Shown here: in pieces, positions 20,512 through 29,844 of the stretch
Layout: each line of letters opens with the position of its first letter
Numbering within the stretch: the first letter of the stretch is position 1
Translations under genes and position numbers: made by a program
Notes under the pieces: generated by a model
What the model was told of the DNA's origin: nothing
Databases searched by the model: none
The model's input: only the letters and a program-made list of their open reading frames with translations
Source of the DNA: Colwellia echini
Lineage (GTDB): Bacteria > Pseudomonadota > Gammaproteobacteria > Enterobacterales > Alteromonadaceae
NCBI RefSeq assembly: GCF_002843355.2
Contig: NZ_PJAI02000004.1
Location: 172,913 to 236,912 of the forward strand
Direction of reading: 5' to 3'
DNA: 64,000 nt

Positions 20512-20942
20512 TGGGATGTCCTAATTTAAGTATCTAATTTAACTGAGTAATTTAAGTATTTTATTTAATTAACTAATGTAACTATCGGCCTAACAAATAC
20601 CACTTAGTGCCAAAAAAACATCATATTACTTCATTGTTTGGAGATAAAGCTTACCTAAAAGATAAAATGCAATGTTTATTCCAAAAAAGCATTAACTAAC
20701 AAGATAATAGCAAAATAACTCGATAAGTCTCGTTTTTTTAGTACTTCATTGAATGTTTACGCGGTTAGTGAAATAGCTTGAGCACGCGAATTAATATTAA
20801 TCCCAACCCGATTAAAAATATGATCATTTATCCGGGTTAAAATAGAACACCTAATTAATGGAATTGGAATAACGTATTTATCCCTTCTAAATAACGGCTC
20901 CACTACCTTCCGTTGTATTAGCCTCTTGAGATATAGATCAAG
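20512..20942. other. Intergenic region upstream of fimV
   Basis: About 430 bases between the asd terminator and the fimV start. It is AT-rich with TTTAAGTATTT-like direct repeats next to the fimV start (20522-20575) and holds one copy of the 31-bp dispersed repeat at 20843-20873. No gene is supportable. It should contain the fimV promoter. Confidence 0.45.
20843..20873 (-). repeat. Dispersed 31-bp intergenic repeat, copy 1
   Basis: Read on the minus strand this contains CCAATTCCATTAATTAGGTG and matches positions 28585-28615 (plus strand) at 27 of 31 positions. Both copies are intergenic. Confidence 0.65.
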
Positions 20943-20991
20943 TAAAAAAAAACTCGCCGTTATCTGGCTTATTATAGATAACGGCGAGTTT
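20943..20991 (-). terminator. Strong intrinsic terminator after asd
   Basis: A 15-bp perfect stem (20951-20965 with 20976-20990) is followed on the minus strand by a run of at least eight T. It lies 60 bases after the asd stop codon. Confidence 0.88.
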
Positions 20992-21050
20992 GCGATATTT
21001 CTTAATTATTTTTAAATTAAATAATTAACTTAACCAATTAAGCTGATCAA

Positions 21051-22070
21051 TTAGCTTAAGTAGTCTTTAATTAGTAATTCTGCAATTTGAATACTATTTG
21101 TTGCCGCACCTTTACGAATGTTGTCGGCAACAATCCATAAATTAATGCCATTTGGATGACTAATATCTTCACGAACACGGCCCACGAAAGTCTCATCTTT
21201 ACCACTTGCTTCACCAATTTGCGTTGGGAAGTCAGCATCATTGTCACATAACACAACACCCGGTGCATTTCTTAATAAGTCTTTAACTTCTTCAACCGAA
21301 ATATGGCTACGTGTTTCAATGTGTAATGCTTCAGCATGACCAAAGAAAACCGGTACGCGAACAGCTGTAGGGTTAACTAATACGTTATTATCACCAAAAA
21401 TTTTCTTAGTTTCCCAAACCATTTTCATTTCTTCTTTGGTGTAACCATTTTCAAGGAAAACATCAATTTGAGGAATCACGTTGAAAGCGATTTGACGTGA
21501 GAAGTTTTGAGACTCTACAGGCTTACCTTGTAGTAAATCAGCGGTTTGTTTTGCTAATTCATCCATTGACTCTTTACCGCCACCAGAAACAGATTGGTAT
21601 GTACATACGTTAATACGGTCAATACCTACAGCATCTTGAATTGGTTTTAGCGCTACTAACATTTGTATTGTAGAACAGTTAGGATTAGCAATGATATTAC
21701 GGTTTCTGTATTCAGCTAATGCACCTGGGTTTACTTCAGGTACGATTAATGGAATGTCATCTTCGTAACGAAATTCTGAGGTGTTATCAATAACGATACA
21801 ACCCGCTTCACCAGCAATAGGGGCAAATTTAGCTGAAATTGAACCACCTGCTGAGAAGAAACCAATTTGAGCTTGGCTAAAATCGAATTCATCAGCATTA
21901 AGTACTTCGATACTTTCGCCTTTAAACTCAATAATTTCGCCAGCCGAACGAGCACTTGCTAAAGGGTAAAGTTTGTTAATTGGAAAATCTCTTTCTTCTA
22001 AGATTTCCATGATTGTTTTGCCAACTAATCCAGTTGCGCCAAGTATACATACGTCAAATTTCTGTGCCAT
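21051..22070 (-). CDS. asd: Aspartate-semialdehyde dehydrogenase
   Basis: Asd reduces aspartyl phosphate to aspartate semialdehyde with NADPH, feeding lysine/diaminopimelate, threonine and methionine synthesis. The 339-residue product begins with the NADP-binding VCILGATGLVGKTIMEIL and keeps the active-site cysteine C132 in NPNCSTIQML. The presence of this cysteine argues for a true enzyme rather than the inactive Usg paralogue found at this place in E. coli. It starts 13 bases after pdxB ends and is probably cotranscribed. Confidence 0.94.
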   Translation of the reverse strand: MAQKFDVCILGATGLVGKTIMEILEERDFPINKLYPLASARSAGEIIEFKGESIEVLNADEFDFSQAQIGFFSAGGSISAKFAPIAGEAGCIVIDNTSEFRYEDDIPLIVPEVNPGALAEYRNRNIIANPNCSTIQMLVALKPIQDAVGIDRINVCTYQSVSGGGKESMDELAKQTADLLQGKPVESQNFSRQIAFNVIPQIDVFLENGYTKEEMKMVWETKKIFGDNNVLVNPTAVRVPVFFGHAEALHIETRSHISVEEVKDLLRNAPGVVLCDNDADFPTQIGEASGKDETFVGRVREDISHPNGINLWIVADNIRKGAATNSIQIAELLIKDYLS

Positions 22071-22083
22071 GATCCTCTCTCTT

Positions 22084-23256
22084 CTAGTTGGATTTTTTAC
22101 TAAAACCTAAGCGATGTGGCACATCACTGAAGGCATTGGGTAACAAAGTGACTTCAACAGCTGAGAATTCCCGACGAATCGGATAATTCTTGCGTAAGCT
22201 GTCAAAGCCTTGAATAAATAATTGTTGACGAAATATTGCATCGTCTCTACGTACATCGTAAACCATTTTAACTAACTGGTTTAGTAGTATTTGGTTGAAT
22301 TCAGCATTAATTTCTACCATTGGAATACTAGCCGAAGGTAAAAAATTAGTAAGCTGATATACAGGCTCAACCGCTAATTGTTGACATAATGCCTGATAGA
22401 GCATTTCACTGCCACGTGCTTTTCCTTCTAAGCTATAACCAGCAATGTGTGCTGTAGCGATTTCGGTAAAAGGAATTAACGCTGCCAGTACATCTGGCTC
22501 ACCTTGCCAAACATCAAGTACCACTTTAAGACCATGACCTGATTCTTTTAACGCTAATAATGCATGGTTGTCGATAACATCACCACGACAAGCGCTGATC
22601 AAAATTTGATCGTCACGCAATAAAGCCAGGTTTTTAGCATTAATAAGTTGATAAGTGGGGTGCTGCCCTCCTTCAACTTTTGGTACATGTAAAGAGATAA
22701 CATTGCAAGCTAACACTTCAGTTAATGAAGAATACGTTCGCTCATCAGTAGTGTTACCTTCAGCTTGCTTTTGCTCAAGTATCGGATCGCATATTTTATA
22801 ATTAATGCTTAGCGCCTGCAGCTTTTCACTTAAGCGAGTACCTGTGTTTCCGCCCCCAACAATACCAACAGTTAAGTCAGCAAGATTAATTAAATAGCGT
22901 TCAGCTAGAACAACTAAAGCACTTAATACATATTCAGCGACGGATATAGCATTACAACCTGGCGCTGAGTGAAAAGTAACATTACGACGTTCAAGATACT
23001 CCAGATCAATGTGATCTGTGCCTATTGTAGCGCTACCCACAAATGAAAGTTTAGTATTGAGATGAAGTAACTCTTCATTAACTTGCGTAATTGAACGCAC
23101 TAAAAGCACATCCGCATCAGCAACTTGTTCTGCGGTTAAGGTACGACCAGAAAAAGCAATTAACTCACCTTTCTCGCCAGCATCACTATGTAGCAGGCAG
23201 AGCTCTGTAAAAAACTCTTTGGCAAATGGCATGTTCTCATCAAAATATATTTTCAT
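22084..23256 (-). CDS. pdxB: 4-phosphoerythronate dehydrogenase
   Basis: PdxB oxidises 4-phosphoerythronate in the deoxyxylulose-5-phosphate-dependent route to pyridoxal phosphate. The 390-residue product begins MKIYFDENMPFAKEFF and has the D-2-hydroxyacid dehydrogenase fold: NAD-binding VGIVGGGNTGTRL (about residues 115-127), ISACRGDVIDN, and the catalytic-region HIAGYSLEGKARG. A C-terminal PdxB dimerisation domain follows. It lies between fabB and asd as in E. coli. Confidence 0.95.
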   Translation of the reverse strand: MKIYFDENMPFAKEFFTELCLLHSDAGEKGELIAFSGRTLTAEQVADADVLLVRSITQVNEELLHLNTKLSFVGSATIGTDHIDLEYLERRNVTFHSAPGCNAISVAEYVLSALVVLAERYLINLADLTVGIVGGGNTGTRLSEKLQALSINYKICDPILEQKQAEGNTTDERTYSSLTEVLACNVISLHVPKVEGGQHPTYQLINAKNLALLRDDQILISACRGDVIDNHALLALKESGHGLKVVLDVWQGEPDVLAALIPFTEIATAHIAGYSLEGKARGSEMLYQALCQQLAVEPVYQLTNFLPSASIPMVEINAEFNQILLNQLVKMVYDVRRDDAIFRQQLFIQGFDSLRKNYPIRREFSAVEVTLLPNAFSDVPHRLGFSKKSN

Positions 23257-23404
23257 TAAGGTAATCTTATTAACTGATTTATTAACTGACTTATTAACTA
23301 ATTAAGAGCTTCTTTTAAGTCTGAATATATTAAAGCGCGTAATTATACCTTGTTTATTAAGCATAACGCTAGTTTTAGACAAATGCTGAGTATATTTAGA
23401 CAAT

Positions 23405-23440
23405 AAAAAAGCCACATTAAACTAATGCTAATGTGGCTTT
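23405..23440 (-). terminator. Intrinsic terminator after fabB
   Basis: Arms GCCACATTA (23411-23419) and TAATGTGGC (23429-23437) are followed on the minus strand by TTTTTT. It lies about 70 bases downstream of the fabB stop and upstream of pdxB, so pdxB-asd is likely a separate unit. Confidence 0.78.
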
Positions 23441-23508
23441 TGACTTAATGCTTTTAATATGGAATTTATCTATAAGTTATAGATAAGTTAACATTTTAAA
23501 ATTAAGTC

Positions 23509-24720
23509 TTATTTATATTTTTTCATAACTAATGTGGCATTTGTACCACCAAAACCAAAGCTATTAGACATAACTAAATTAAGCTCTACATCACGTTTTT
23601 CAGTAACGATATCTAAACCTTTAGCTTGTTCATCTAAGTTGTCAATATTAATAGAAGGTGCAACAAAGTTGTTTTCCATCATTAAAATTGAGTAAATAGC
23701 TTCGTGAACACCTGCAGCACCAAGTGCGTGACCTGTCATAGCTTTAGTCGCACTAATTGCTGGTGAGTCTTCACCAAATAACTCTTGAATAGCGCCTAGC
23801 TCTTTAACATCACCAACTGGTGTAGAAGTACCGTGAGTATTTAAATAATCAAGTTTACCTTCAACACCTTGCATAGCTTGTTGCATACAACGAACGGCGC
23901 CTTCACCACTTGGAGCAACCATGTCGTAACCATCAGACGTTGCGCCGTAACCAACAAGTTCAGCATAAATATGTGCACCACGAGCAAGTGCATGCTCTAA
24001 TTCTTCAACAACAACCATACCGCCGCCACCAGAAATTACAAAGCCATCGCGATCAGCATCATAAGTACGAGAAGCTAATTCTGGAGTATCATTACGACCT
24101 GCAGATAATGCGCCCATGCCATCAAACATCATAGCAAGTGACCAATGTAACTCTTCACCACCACCAGCAAAAACAATATCTTGTTTGCCTAATTGAATAA
24201 GCTCCATAGCATTACCAATACAATGAGCACTTGTAGCACACGCTGAGCTGATTGAATAATTAACACCTTTAATTTTAAACGGTGTTGCTAAACAAGCTGA
24301 TACAGTACTACCCATAGTTTTAGGTACAGCGTAAGGGCCTACGCGACGAATACCACGTTCACGGAGTGTATCGGTAGAAGCAACGATATTTTCTGATGAT
24401 GCACCACCAGAACCAGCAACAATACCAGTACGAACATTCGATATTTGATCTTCGGTTAATTTAGCATCTTTAATTGCCTGATCCATTGCGATATAAGCAT
24501 AACCTGCTGCATCACCCATAAAACGGATAGCTTTACGGTCAATAAAGTCTTTAGTATCAATATCAGGTTTACCCCAAACTTGGCTACGTAGACCATACTC
24601 TTCGAAACTTGCAGAATGAGAAATACCTGATTTCCCCGTTTTTAAAGAAGTTAATACTTCATCAGCATTGTTACCAATACTTGAGACAATACCTAAGCCT
24701 GTTATTACGACACGTTTCAT
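23509..24720 (-). CDS. fabB: 3-oxoacyl-[acyl-carrier-protein] synthase I
   Basis: FabB elongates acyl-ACP with malonyl-ACP and is needed for unsaturated fatty acids, a key part of membrane fluidity in cold-living marine bacteria. The 403-residue product begins [16 protein letters not shown] and carries the Cys-His-His triad: C161 in SSACATSAH, His in [11 protein letters not shown] and His in [13 protein letters not shown]. The C-terminal [15 protein letters not shown] is typical. A FabR-like palindrome lies about 160 bases upstream. Confidence 0.97.
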   Translation of the reverse strand: MKRVVITGLGIVSSIGNNADEVLTSLKTGKSGISHSASFEEYGLRSQVWGKPDIDTKDFIDRKAIRFMGDAAGYAYIAMDQAIKDAKLTEDQISNVRTGIVAGSGGASSENIVASTDTLRERGIRRVGPYAVPKTMGSTVSACLATPFKIKGVNYSISSACATSAHCIGNAMELIQLGKQDIVFAGGGEELHWSLAMMFDGMGALSAGRNDTPELASRTYDADRDGFVISGGGGMVVVEELEHALARGAHIYAELVGYGATSDGYDMVAPSGEGAVRCMQQAMQGVEGKLDYLNTHGTSTPVGDVKELGAIQELFGEDSPAISATKAMTGHALGAAGVHEAIYSILMMENNFVAPSINIDNLDEQAKGLDIVTEKRDVELNLVMSNSFGFGGTNATLVMKKYK

Positions 24721-25041
24721 TTAACTAACCATCTATAATTATAAAATTTTGCGCTATTATACCAGTAAAAATACAGGTAGTAGCCATTAAACTGGTATTA
24801 CTTGTTGTTTAGCTATATTTTACTTATGTTGATTTAAAACACATTTGAAAACATAGACATCATTTACAAAAAAACCAGCGTACAGTTGTACACTATATTA
24901 TGATATCCATTGCAAGATATCTATGACATTTTCATTAATCTCTTGATATTTTATGTTCAAAGTCACTATTTCACGTAAAATAAGCAAACTACATTCGCAG
25001 AAATCGATCACAACACTGTAATTCTACTTAAAGACATTTTA
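24721..25041. other. Divergent promoter region of fabB and mnmC
   Basis: About 320 AT-rich bases. Besides the palindrome at 24877-24894 there is a GATATC..GATATC inverted pair (24902-24921) and, on the minus strand, a TATAAT 30-40 bases before fabB without an obvious -35 box. In the mnmC frame a stop codon at 24976 closes the upstream side. Confidence 0.45.
24877..24894. promoter_or_regulatory. FabR-like operator upstream of fabB
   Basis: AGCGTACAGTTGTACACT is an 18-bp palindrome with one mismatch between its 8-base arms. From memory, the TetR-type repressor FabR binds closely similar AGCGTACA..TGTACGCT palindromes upstream of fabA and fabB in other gammaproteobacteria. Position in front of fabB supports the same role here; it was not tested against a matrix. 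Confidence 0.6.
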
Positions 25042-26412
25042 ATGACAAAACAAAATAAAGCAGATAACAGCACTCAATCATTTATCAATACCGTAACAGA
25101 ATCTAATGCAACAATCGATAAAGGCTATTATTTACGTCCTCAAATTAAAATACCTGACCATGTAACTATTATTGGTGGCGGTATTGCTTCAGCTTGTGCG
25201 GCCTATGCTTTAACCAAACAAGGGGTAAACATTACTTTATATTGTAAAGATAACGAAGTTGCCCAAGGCGGCTCAAGTAATGCCATTGCAGCTTTATTTC
25301 CATTATTGCATCAACAAAAAGATGAAATAAGCGATTTTTATCAGCAAGCTTTTTGGCGCGCTAAAGCATTATACAATGAAATTGAAGAGCAAGGTTATTC
25401 ATTCCCGCACCAATGGTGTGGCTTATTAGAAGTCTCTTATAAAGAGTCATTAATAAAAAGACAAATCGCTTTTGAAAAACTTAAAGCATGGCCAGATGCC
25501 CTAATTCAAAGCATAAATGCTGATCAAGCCAGTGTCTTTGCTAATATAAATTTACCTTATGGCGGGCTGTTTATGCCCAATGCTGGTTGGGTATCTCCGC
25601 AAGATTTAGTTAAGCAACTGTTTAATGCCGCATCAGCGACAAAACGCTTAACCATTATCACCAATACTCACATTAGTAAAATACGCCAAGTAAAAAATAC
25701 GACGATAACTAGCAATGAATTATCACCAATCTCGTGGTGTTTATCGACTAATCAAGGTGAGTTAAATGCCAACGTATTAGTGATTTGTGCGGGAGCTGAT
25801 GCCATTGAAATTGAACAGTTAAAAGCATTACCGCTAACTGCAACTCGTGGCCAAGTTACCAGTATGAAAAGTACCAATTCTATCAGTAAATTATCAACTG
25901 TAATTTGCCATAAAGGCTATTTAACTCCTGAGAATAACGGTATACATTGTGTCGGCGCGACTTTTCAAAAGAATGATACTAACTTAACAACCAATAGCAA
26001 AGATGACCAATACAATTTAACCACACTAGCGAAATGTTTACCTGAATTATCTGCTGATATTAACTGGCAAGAACAAGACATAGTTACGAGTAAAGCAAGG
26101 CTACGTGGTATGTCACAAGATCACTTACCCTTAGTGGGAGCTGTACCTAATATTAACGAACATATTAAAACTTACCCTCATTTAGCTAAAGATAAAAATT
26201 GGAAATACAGCGAAGCTGCACCATGTGTTGAGAATCTTTATGTGTTATTGGGGTTAGGCGCTAGAGGTTTATGTTCAGCGCCTTTAGCGGCCGACATTCT
26301 AACCGCAGATTTGTGTAACTTACCTTATCCGGTGGACCACAAAATGTTGTTTAACTTAAGTCCTAATCGATTTATCGTTCGAGATATTATCAAACGAAAA
26401 ATTAATGTTTAG
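25042..26412 (+). CDS. mnmC: FAD-dependent cmnm5(s2)U34 oxidoreductase, MnmC oxidase domain only
   Basis: MnmC finishes mnm5s2U34 at the wobble position of certain tRNAs. Classical MnmC has an N-terminal methyltransferase (MnmD part) and a C-terminal FAD oxidase that removes the carboxymethyl group. This 456-residue product corresponds to the oxidase part: FAD-binding [17 protein letters not shown] (about residues 40-56), [17 protein letters not shown], and C-terminal [19 protein letters not shown]. About 35 unrelated residues precede it, and an in-frame stop at 24976 rules out an upstream methyltransferase domain. Location beside fabB and yfcL matches the mnmC locus of E. coli. Confidence 0.9.
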   Translation: MTKQNKADNSTQSFINTVTESNATIDKGYYLRPQIKIPDHVTIIGGGIASACAAYALTKQGVNITLYCKDNEVAQGGSSNAIAALFPLLHQQKDEISDFYQQAFWRAKALYNEIEEQGYSFPHQWCGLLEVSYKESLIKRQIAFEKLKAWPDALIQSINADQASVFANINLPYGGLFMPNAGWVSPQDLVKQLFNAASATKRLTIITNTHISKIRQVKNTTITSNELSPISWCLSTNQGELNANVLVICAGADAIEIEQLKALPLTATRGQVTSMKSTNSISKLSTVICHKGYLTPENNGIHCVGATFQKNDTNLTTNSKDDQYNLTTLAKCLPELSADINWQEQDIVTSKARLRGMSQDHLPLVGAVPNINEHIKTYPHLAKDKNWKYSEAAPCVENLYVLLGLGARGLCSAPLAADILTADLCNLPYPVDHKMLFNLSPNRFIVRDIIKRKINV

Positions 26413-26419
26413 CCTTATA

Positions 26420-26746
26420 TCAGTTAGCTATTTTAGTTTGAACTAATAACCAAAAATTTGTCACTATCGCGTAATCTTGGGGAGTTAATTCACTCTTTGA
26501 CTGGCTGATTTTCGCCGTAATGCTTTCAACTAACTTAGCTGTTAACGCTTGATTTTCATCGCCAAAGTCGGTTGCTACTAACGAGCTAAGTCCTCGTAGA
26601 TATCCGCCGGCGAATAAAGTATCACTATCGGCATCTTGTTCAAATAAATCATCTAAATAATGGTATAAATCTGCTGCAGTTTTAAGTTGAGCTGTTTGCT
26701 CGTTTGCATTAGCTTCAATTGCCGAGTTGTTGAAATCAGTTGACAT
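26420..26746 (-). CDS. yfcL: YfcL family protein
   Basis: A small acidic protein of 108 residues from ATG 26746. An upstream in-frame ATG at 26836 would add 30 residues overlapping the next gene and looks non-coding. The conserved core DTLFAGGYLRGLSSL matches YfcL proteins of enterics, whose function is unknown. It ends 7 bases from the convergent mnmC stop, and in E. coli yfcL also sits next to mnmC. Confidence 0.8.
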   Translation of the reverse strand: MSTDFNNSAIEANANEQTAQLKTAADLYHYLDDLFEQDADSDTLFAGGYLRGLSSLVATDFGDENQALTAKLVESITAKISQSKSELTPQDYAIVTNFWLLVQTKIAN

Positions 26747-26819
26747 AAAAATCACTTTTAAAAGGTCGTATACTAAATTACTTAATAGTATTGAATATGG
26801 ATGAATGCTTTGCGTTATT

Positions 26820-27983
26820 TTACTGTGGACTAGCAAGCGGGTAAAGTACCTGATCTTTATATCCGGTTGTTATTGTCATAAAACCAGACAGTTGTTGATC
26901 AAGTTCGCTATCACCTGTGTCACTTATTAAAGGTTTATTCTGCAAAGCCATTAATTTAGCTTTAGTAGCAATAATAATAATGTTATCACGATTACCGGGT
27001 TGGGCTAAAATAGCACGGATAATACGCGGACTTAATTGTTGATTTCCGCGGCCAAATACATGCCCTTGCCCGCCAATTAAAGTAATGATCAGTTTATTAC
27101 TTCCTTGATATTCAGATATTGCTGTATATAACTCATTTTCTGTCATATCACTGGCAACTAATGATAATTCACGTACTAAATCAACGCCTAAAAGGGTGTT
27201 ATCTAACGCCATCTCTTCCATTAAAAAAGCGGTAGTTGAGCCTGAGCCGATAATAAACTGGGTATTTTCTTCATCGTTCATCGTTTCAATAACATTGGCG
27301 GCGATATCTTGTAATACCAGTTCATCACTTTCTTTACCGCCAGACTTAACCGCTTGAACATAACGAAGTTCGCTGGGTATTTGCATTTCACTATAACGTT
27401 TTGCTTTAACAATGCCTTGGCGAAATAATTGCTCATCAATATCCATTACATCACCAGATGTTAATGTAACTAGCTCTTTGTTAATCATCAATTCAATAAT
27501 ACGCCCAGCGGCTTTCGGTGTAATAGCATAAACCCCAGAATGAATTTTACACCCCGCAGGTATACCTAAAACAGGCACTTGTTGATGGTTATCATCAATA
27601 GCTACTACCGAGGCAATGTCGCGCGCCGTGCCATCACCACCAGCAAATAGAATAATATCTACATGCTCTGCTAATAAAGCGCTAGCGGCTAATTTGCTAT
27701 CGCTATTTTCTGTCACTGTATTTGCTGATTGATAAAGCACTTCCACGGTAAAGCCCAAGGCATTAGCGCACTGCTCCCCCATTAAATCATTAGCCGTATA
27801 AATAACAATCTTATCTTTATAAGGCAGCAACACGTCAAGAGCCTGGGCTGCGCGTGCATTCGCTTGTGGTTTTGCGCCAAGGCTGAGCGCGTGCTGCGCC
27901 ATACCGTCACTACCTTTAAGGGCTACACTGCCACCTAGTCCTGCAATAGGGTTGATGATAAAGCCTAATTTAAATTGTTGCAC
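26820..27983 (-). CDS. ATP-NAD kinase-like family protein
   Basis: The 387-residue product begins KLGFIINPIAGLGGSVALKG and has the diacylglycerol/NAD-kinase motif FAGGDGTARDI (about residues 114-124), then GIPAGCKIHSGVYAITP. It belongs to the long NAD-kinase-like family distinct from canonical NadK, which is encoded separately at 39845-40726. Its substrate is not known to me. It starts 10 bases after epmC ends and may be cotranscribed with epmC and yfcL. Confidence 0.82.
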   Translation of the reverse strand: MQQFKLGFIINPIAGLGGSVALKGSDGMAQHALSLGAKPQANARAAQALDVLLPYKDKIVIYTANDLMGEQCANALGFTVEVLYQSANTVTENSDSKLAASALLAEHVDIILFAGGDGTARDIASVVAIDDNHQQVPVLGIPAGCKIHSGVYAITPKAAGRIIELMINKELVTLTSGDVMDIDEQLFRQGIVKAKRYSEMQIPSELRYVQAVKSGGKESDELVLQDIAANVIETMNDEENTQFIIGSGSTTAFLMEEMALDNTLLGVDLVRELSLVASDMTENELYTAISEYQGSNKLIITLIGGQGHVFGRGNQQLSPRIIRAILAQPGNRDNIIIIATKAKLMALQNKPLISDTGDSELDQQLSGFMTITTGYKDQVLYPLASPQ

Positions 27984-27993
27984 AATGCTCCCG

Positions 27994-28569
27994 TTACCCT
28001 ATTTCTATATTACTAATGTCTTGCTCATTTGTACCTTCATCATTAAGCGGAAATTGCGCAGCGGTTAAAGGTAAACTAGTTTGATAAAACAGAGCTAACG
28101 TCTCAATAAACTGTTGAGCACGTGCAGGAAAACCTTGTTCAATAAAGGTTAAAACTTGTTGATGGACTTTAACTTTAAAGTTTTGACTGTCACCAGTATC
28201 ACCATTGAGATTATCAGCAGAAGTGTTGAATTTTTTTTGTGCTGCTGCGTTGAAAGCCCACTCAATAGCTTGTGGAATAATTTCAACTTGCTCAAATTCT
28301 TTTTGTTGTTGTGCATCTCGTCCATCAGGAGTATACCAATAACCAAAGTCTTCTAGTAAACGTCTTTTTTCACCTGCATGACACCAATGTGATATTTCAT
28401 GCAACGCACTTTCAAAGTAACCATGGGCAAAAATAATTTGATGATAAGAGCAGTTTTCATTTGCTGGTAAATACAAGGGCTCATCACCGCCTCTAATCAA
28501 CCGAGTGTTATATTGCGCAAAAAACGTGTTGTCGAATAATGAAATGAGATCTGAATATTGGTATGGCAT
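27994..28569 (-). CDS. epmC: Elongation factor P hydroxylase
   Basis: EpmC (YfcM) hydroxylates the beta-lysylated lysine of elongation factor P, the last step of a modification that helps ribosomes through polyproline stretches. The 191-residue product has the metal-binding ALHEISHWCHAGEKRR segment (HExxH, about residues 68-83), RGGDEPLYLPA and FGYWYTPDGRD. It is first in an apparent epmC/NAD-kinase-like/yfcL unit, a neighbourhood shared with enterics. Confidence 0.9.
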   Translation of the reverse strand: MPYQYSDLISLFDNTFFAQYNTRLIRGGDEPLYLPANENCSYHQIIFAHGYFESALHEISHWCHAGEKRRLLEDFGYWYTPDGRDAQQQKEFEQVEIIPQAIEWAFNAAAQKKFNTSADNLNGDTGDSQNFKVKVHQQVLTFIEQGFPARAQQFIETLALFYQTSLPLTAAQFPLNDEGTNEQDISNIEIG

Positions 28570-28584
28570 TTGTAAAATAAGGCA

Positions 28585-28615
28585 GTTATACCAGTTCCAT
28601 TAATTAGGTGGCCTA
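28585..28615 (+). repeat. Dispersed 31-bp intergenic repeat, copy 2
   Basis: Contains CCAGTTCCATTAATTAGGTG and matches the reverse complement of 20843-20873 at 27 of 31 positions. It lies just upstream of epmC, between it and the 3' end of the mrp operon. Confidence 0.65.
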
Positions 28616-28699
28616 GTTTGCACGTAGGAAAAATGGCGATTGTTACATCGCCACTTTAAAAATGTAAAAACCTCTAATTCTTAAATTAAGGTAATACGT

Positions 28700-29032
28700 T
28701 TAAACATCATCTTCGATATTATGCTTACCTTTAGTGCGCTCAATACTGTCAAGCTTATGATGAATAGCTGACTTAATCATTATATAAGCACTGATCGGCG
28801 CGGTGAGTAATAAAAATATTGAGATCAATATTTCTTTCACGCTGAGACTGTTTTCACTTGTACTAACAAATATCATAGCAGCAATTAATAACGATGCCAT
28901 GCCTAATGTCGTTGCTTTCGTTGGTCCATGTAGGCGCATAAAAAAATCAGGCATTTTTACTAAACCGATTGAGCCAACCAGTACAAAAACACCACCAATT
29001 AATAATAATATTGAAATTATCCATTCCGTCAT
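28700..29032 (-). CDS. mnhG: Mrp-type Na+/H+ antiporter subunit G
   Basis: A 110-residue inner-membrane protein with three predicted helices and the family segment GSIGLVKMPDFFMRLHGPTK (about residues 21-40). It is the last gene of the Mrp operon, 12 bases after subunit F. Mrp complexes exchange cytoplasmic Na+ for H+ and support growth in salt and at alkaline pH. All subunits are normally required. Confidence 0.93.
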   Translation of the reverse strand: MTEWIISILLLIGGVFVLVGSIGLVKMPDFFMRLHGPTKATTLGMASLLIAAMIFVSTSENSLSVKEILISIFLLLTAPISAYIMIKSAIHHKLDSIERTKGKHNIEDDV

Positions 29033-29044
29033 TACGTTACTACC

Positions 29045-29314
29045 CTATTCAATTATATCGCCACGGAGCAAGTATTTACATATTGCTACCGTACTTACAA
29101 AACCAAGCATAGCGATGAGCAGTGCTGCTTCAAAATACAGGTCTGTTCCCATGTTCATCCCGTACAGGATAATTAAGGCGATACTATTAATATACATTGT
29201 ATCAAGGGCAAGTATTCTGTCTGGTACTGAAGGGCCTACCATTAAGCGCCAAATATTTAATAATAATGACAACCCAATCATCGCAAAAACAATGAGAATA
29301 ACAGTATCTAACAT
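29045..29314 (-). CDS. mnhF: Mrp-type Na+/H+ antiporter subunit F
   Basis: An 89-residue membrane protein with three predicted helices and the family stretch MVGPSVPDRILALDTMYIN. Its start overlaps the end of subunit E by 7 bases, which suggests coupled translation. Confidence 0.92.
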   Translation of the reverse strand: MLDTVILIVFAMIGLSLLLNIWRLMVGPSVPDRILALDTMYINSIALIILYGMNMGTDLYFEAALLIAMLGFVSTVAICKYLLRGDIIE

Positions 29315-29844
29315 TGAAATATCTCCTTAAGCGGTGCTTCATATCGTTGTTTAATACTATCAATTAACGCTTGTTCATCAGTAAGGTTTAACACGTGAAT
29401 CAATAAATAACGTTGCTCAGGCTCTTGTCCTAAAACTAAACTTTCTTGCCAAGGATAAACTTCAGCACTAACTGTGCCAGGGGTTAATGACACAGTACTA
29501 GCTAGGAGTGTAATTGGCGTAGTATGAGTTAAGTCTAAAGGGACTTTAACAAAACCAGGATTTAGCTTTTTAGTTGGCCCTAAAATTAAAATCGCCACCT
29601 GAAAGTTTGCGGTAATGATGTCATATAAAACAAGGAACAAATGGCGTATAGCCAAGCCTTTTTTTATAACGCGTGGTTGCTTAACTCTAAAAGGGTTAGT
29701 AACCCAAGGGATAACCACCGCAACAATGACAGCCAAAACAAGCTGACCATTTGAGATACTGTTATTAAGAATTAACCAAGCAAAAAACAACGATATACTT
29801 AATAACGGAGCAGGTAGCCATTTAAACCGAGTGTCTAAGCGCAT
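29308..29844 (-). CDS. mnhE: Mrp-type Na+/H+ antiporter subunit E
   Basis: A 178-residue protein with two or three N-terminal membrane helices and a soluble C-terminal part. STVSLTPGTVSAEV (about residues 115-128) is the MnhE signature. The start codon overlaps the subunit D stop as TAATG. Confidence 0.93.
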   Translation of the reverse strand: MRLDTRFKWLPAPLLSISLFFAWLILNNSISNGQLVLAVIVAVVIPWVTNPFRVKQPRVIKKGLAIRHLFLVLYDIITANFQVAILILGPTKKLNPGFVKVPLDLTHTTPITLLASTVSLTPGTVSAEVYPWQESLVLGQEPEQRYLLIHVLNLTDEQALIDSIKQRYEAPLKEIFQC

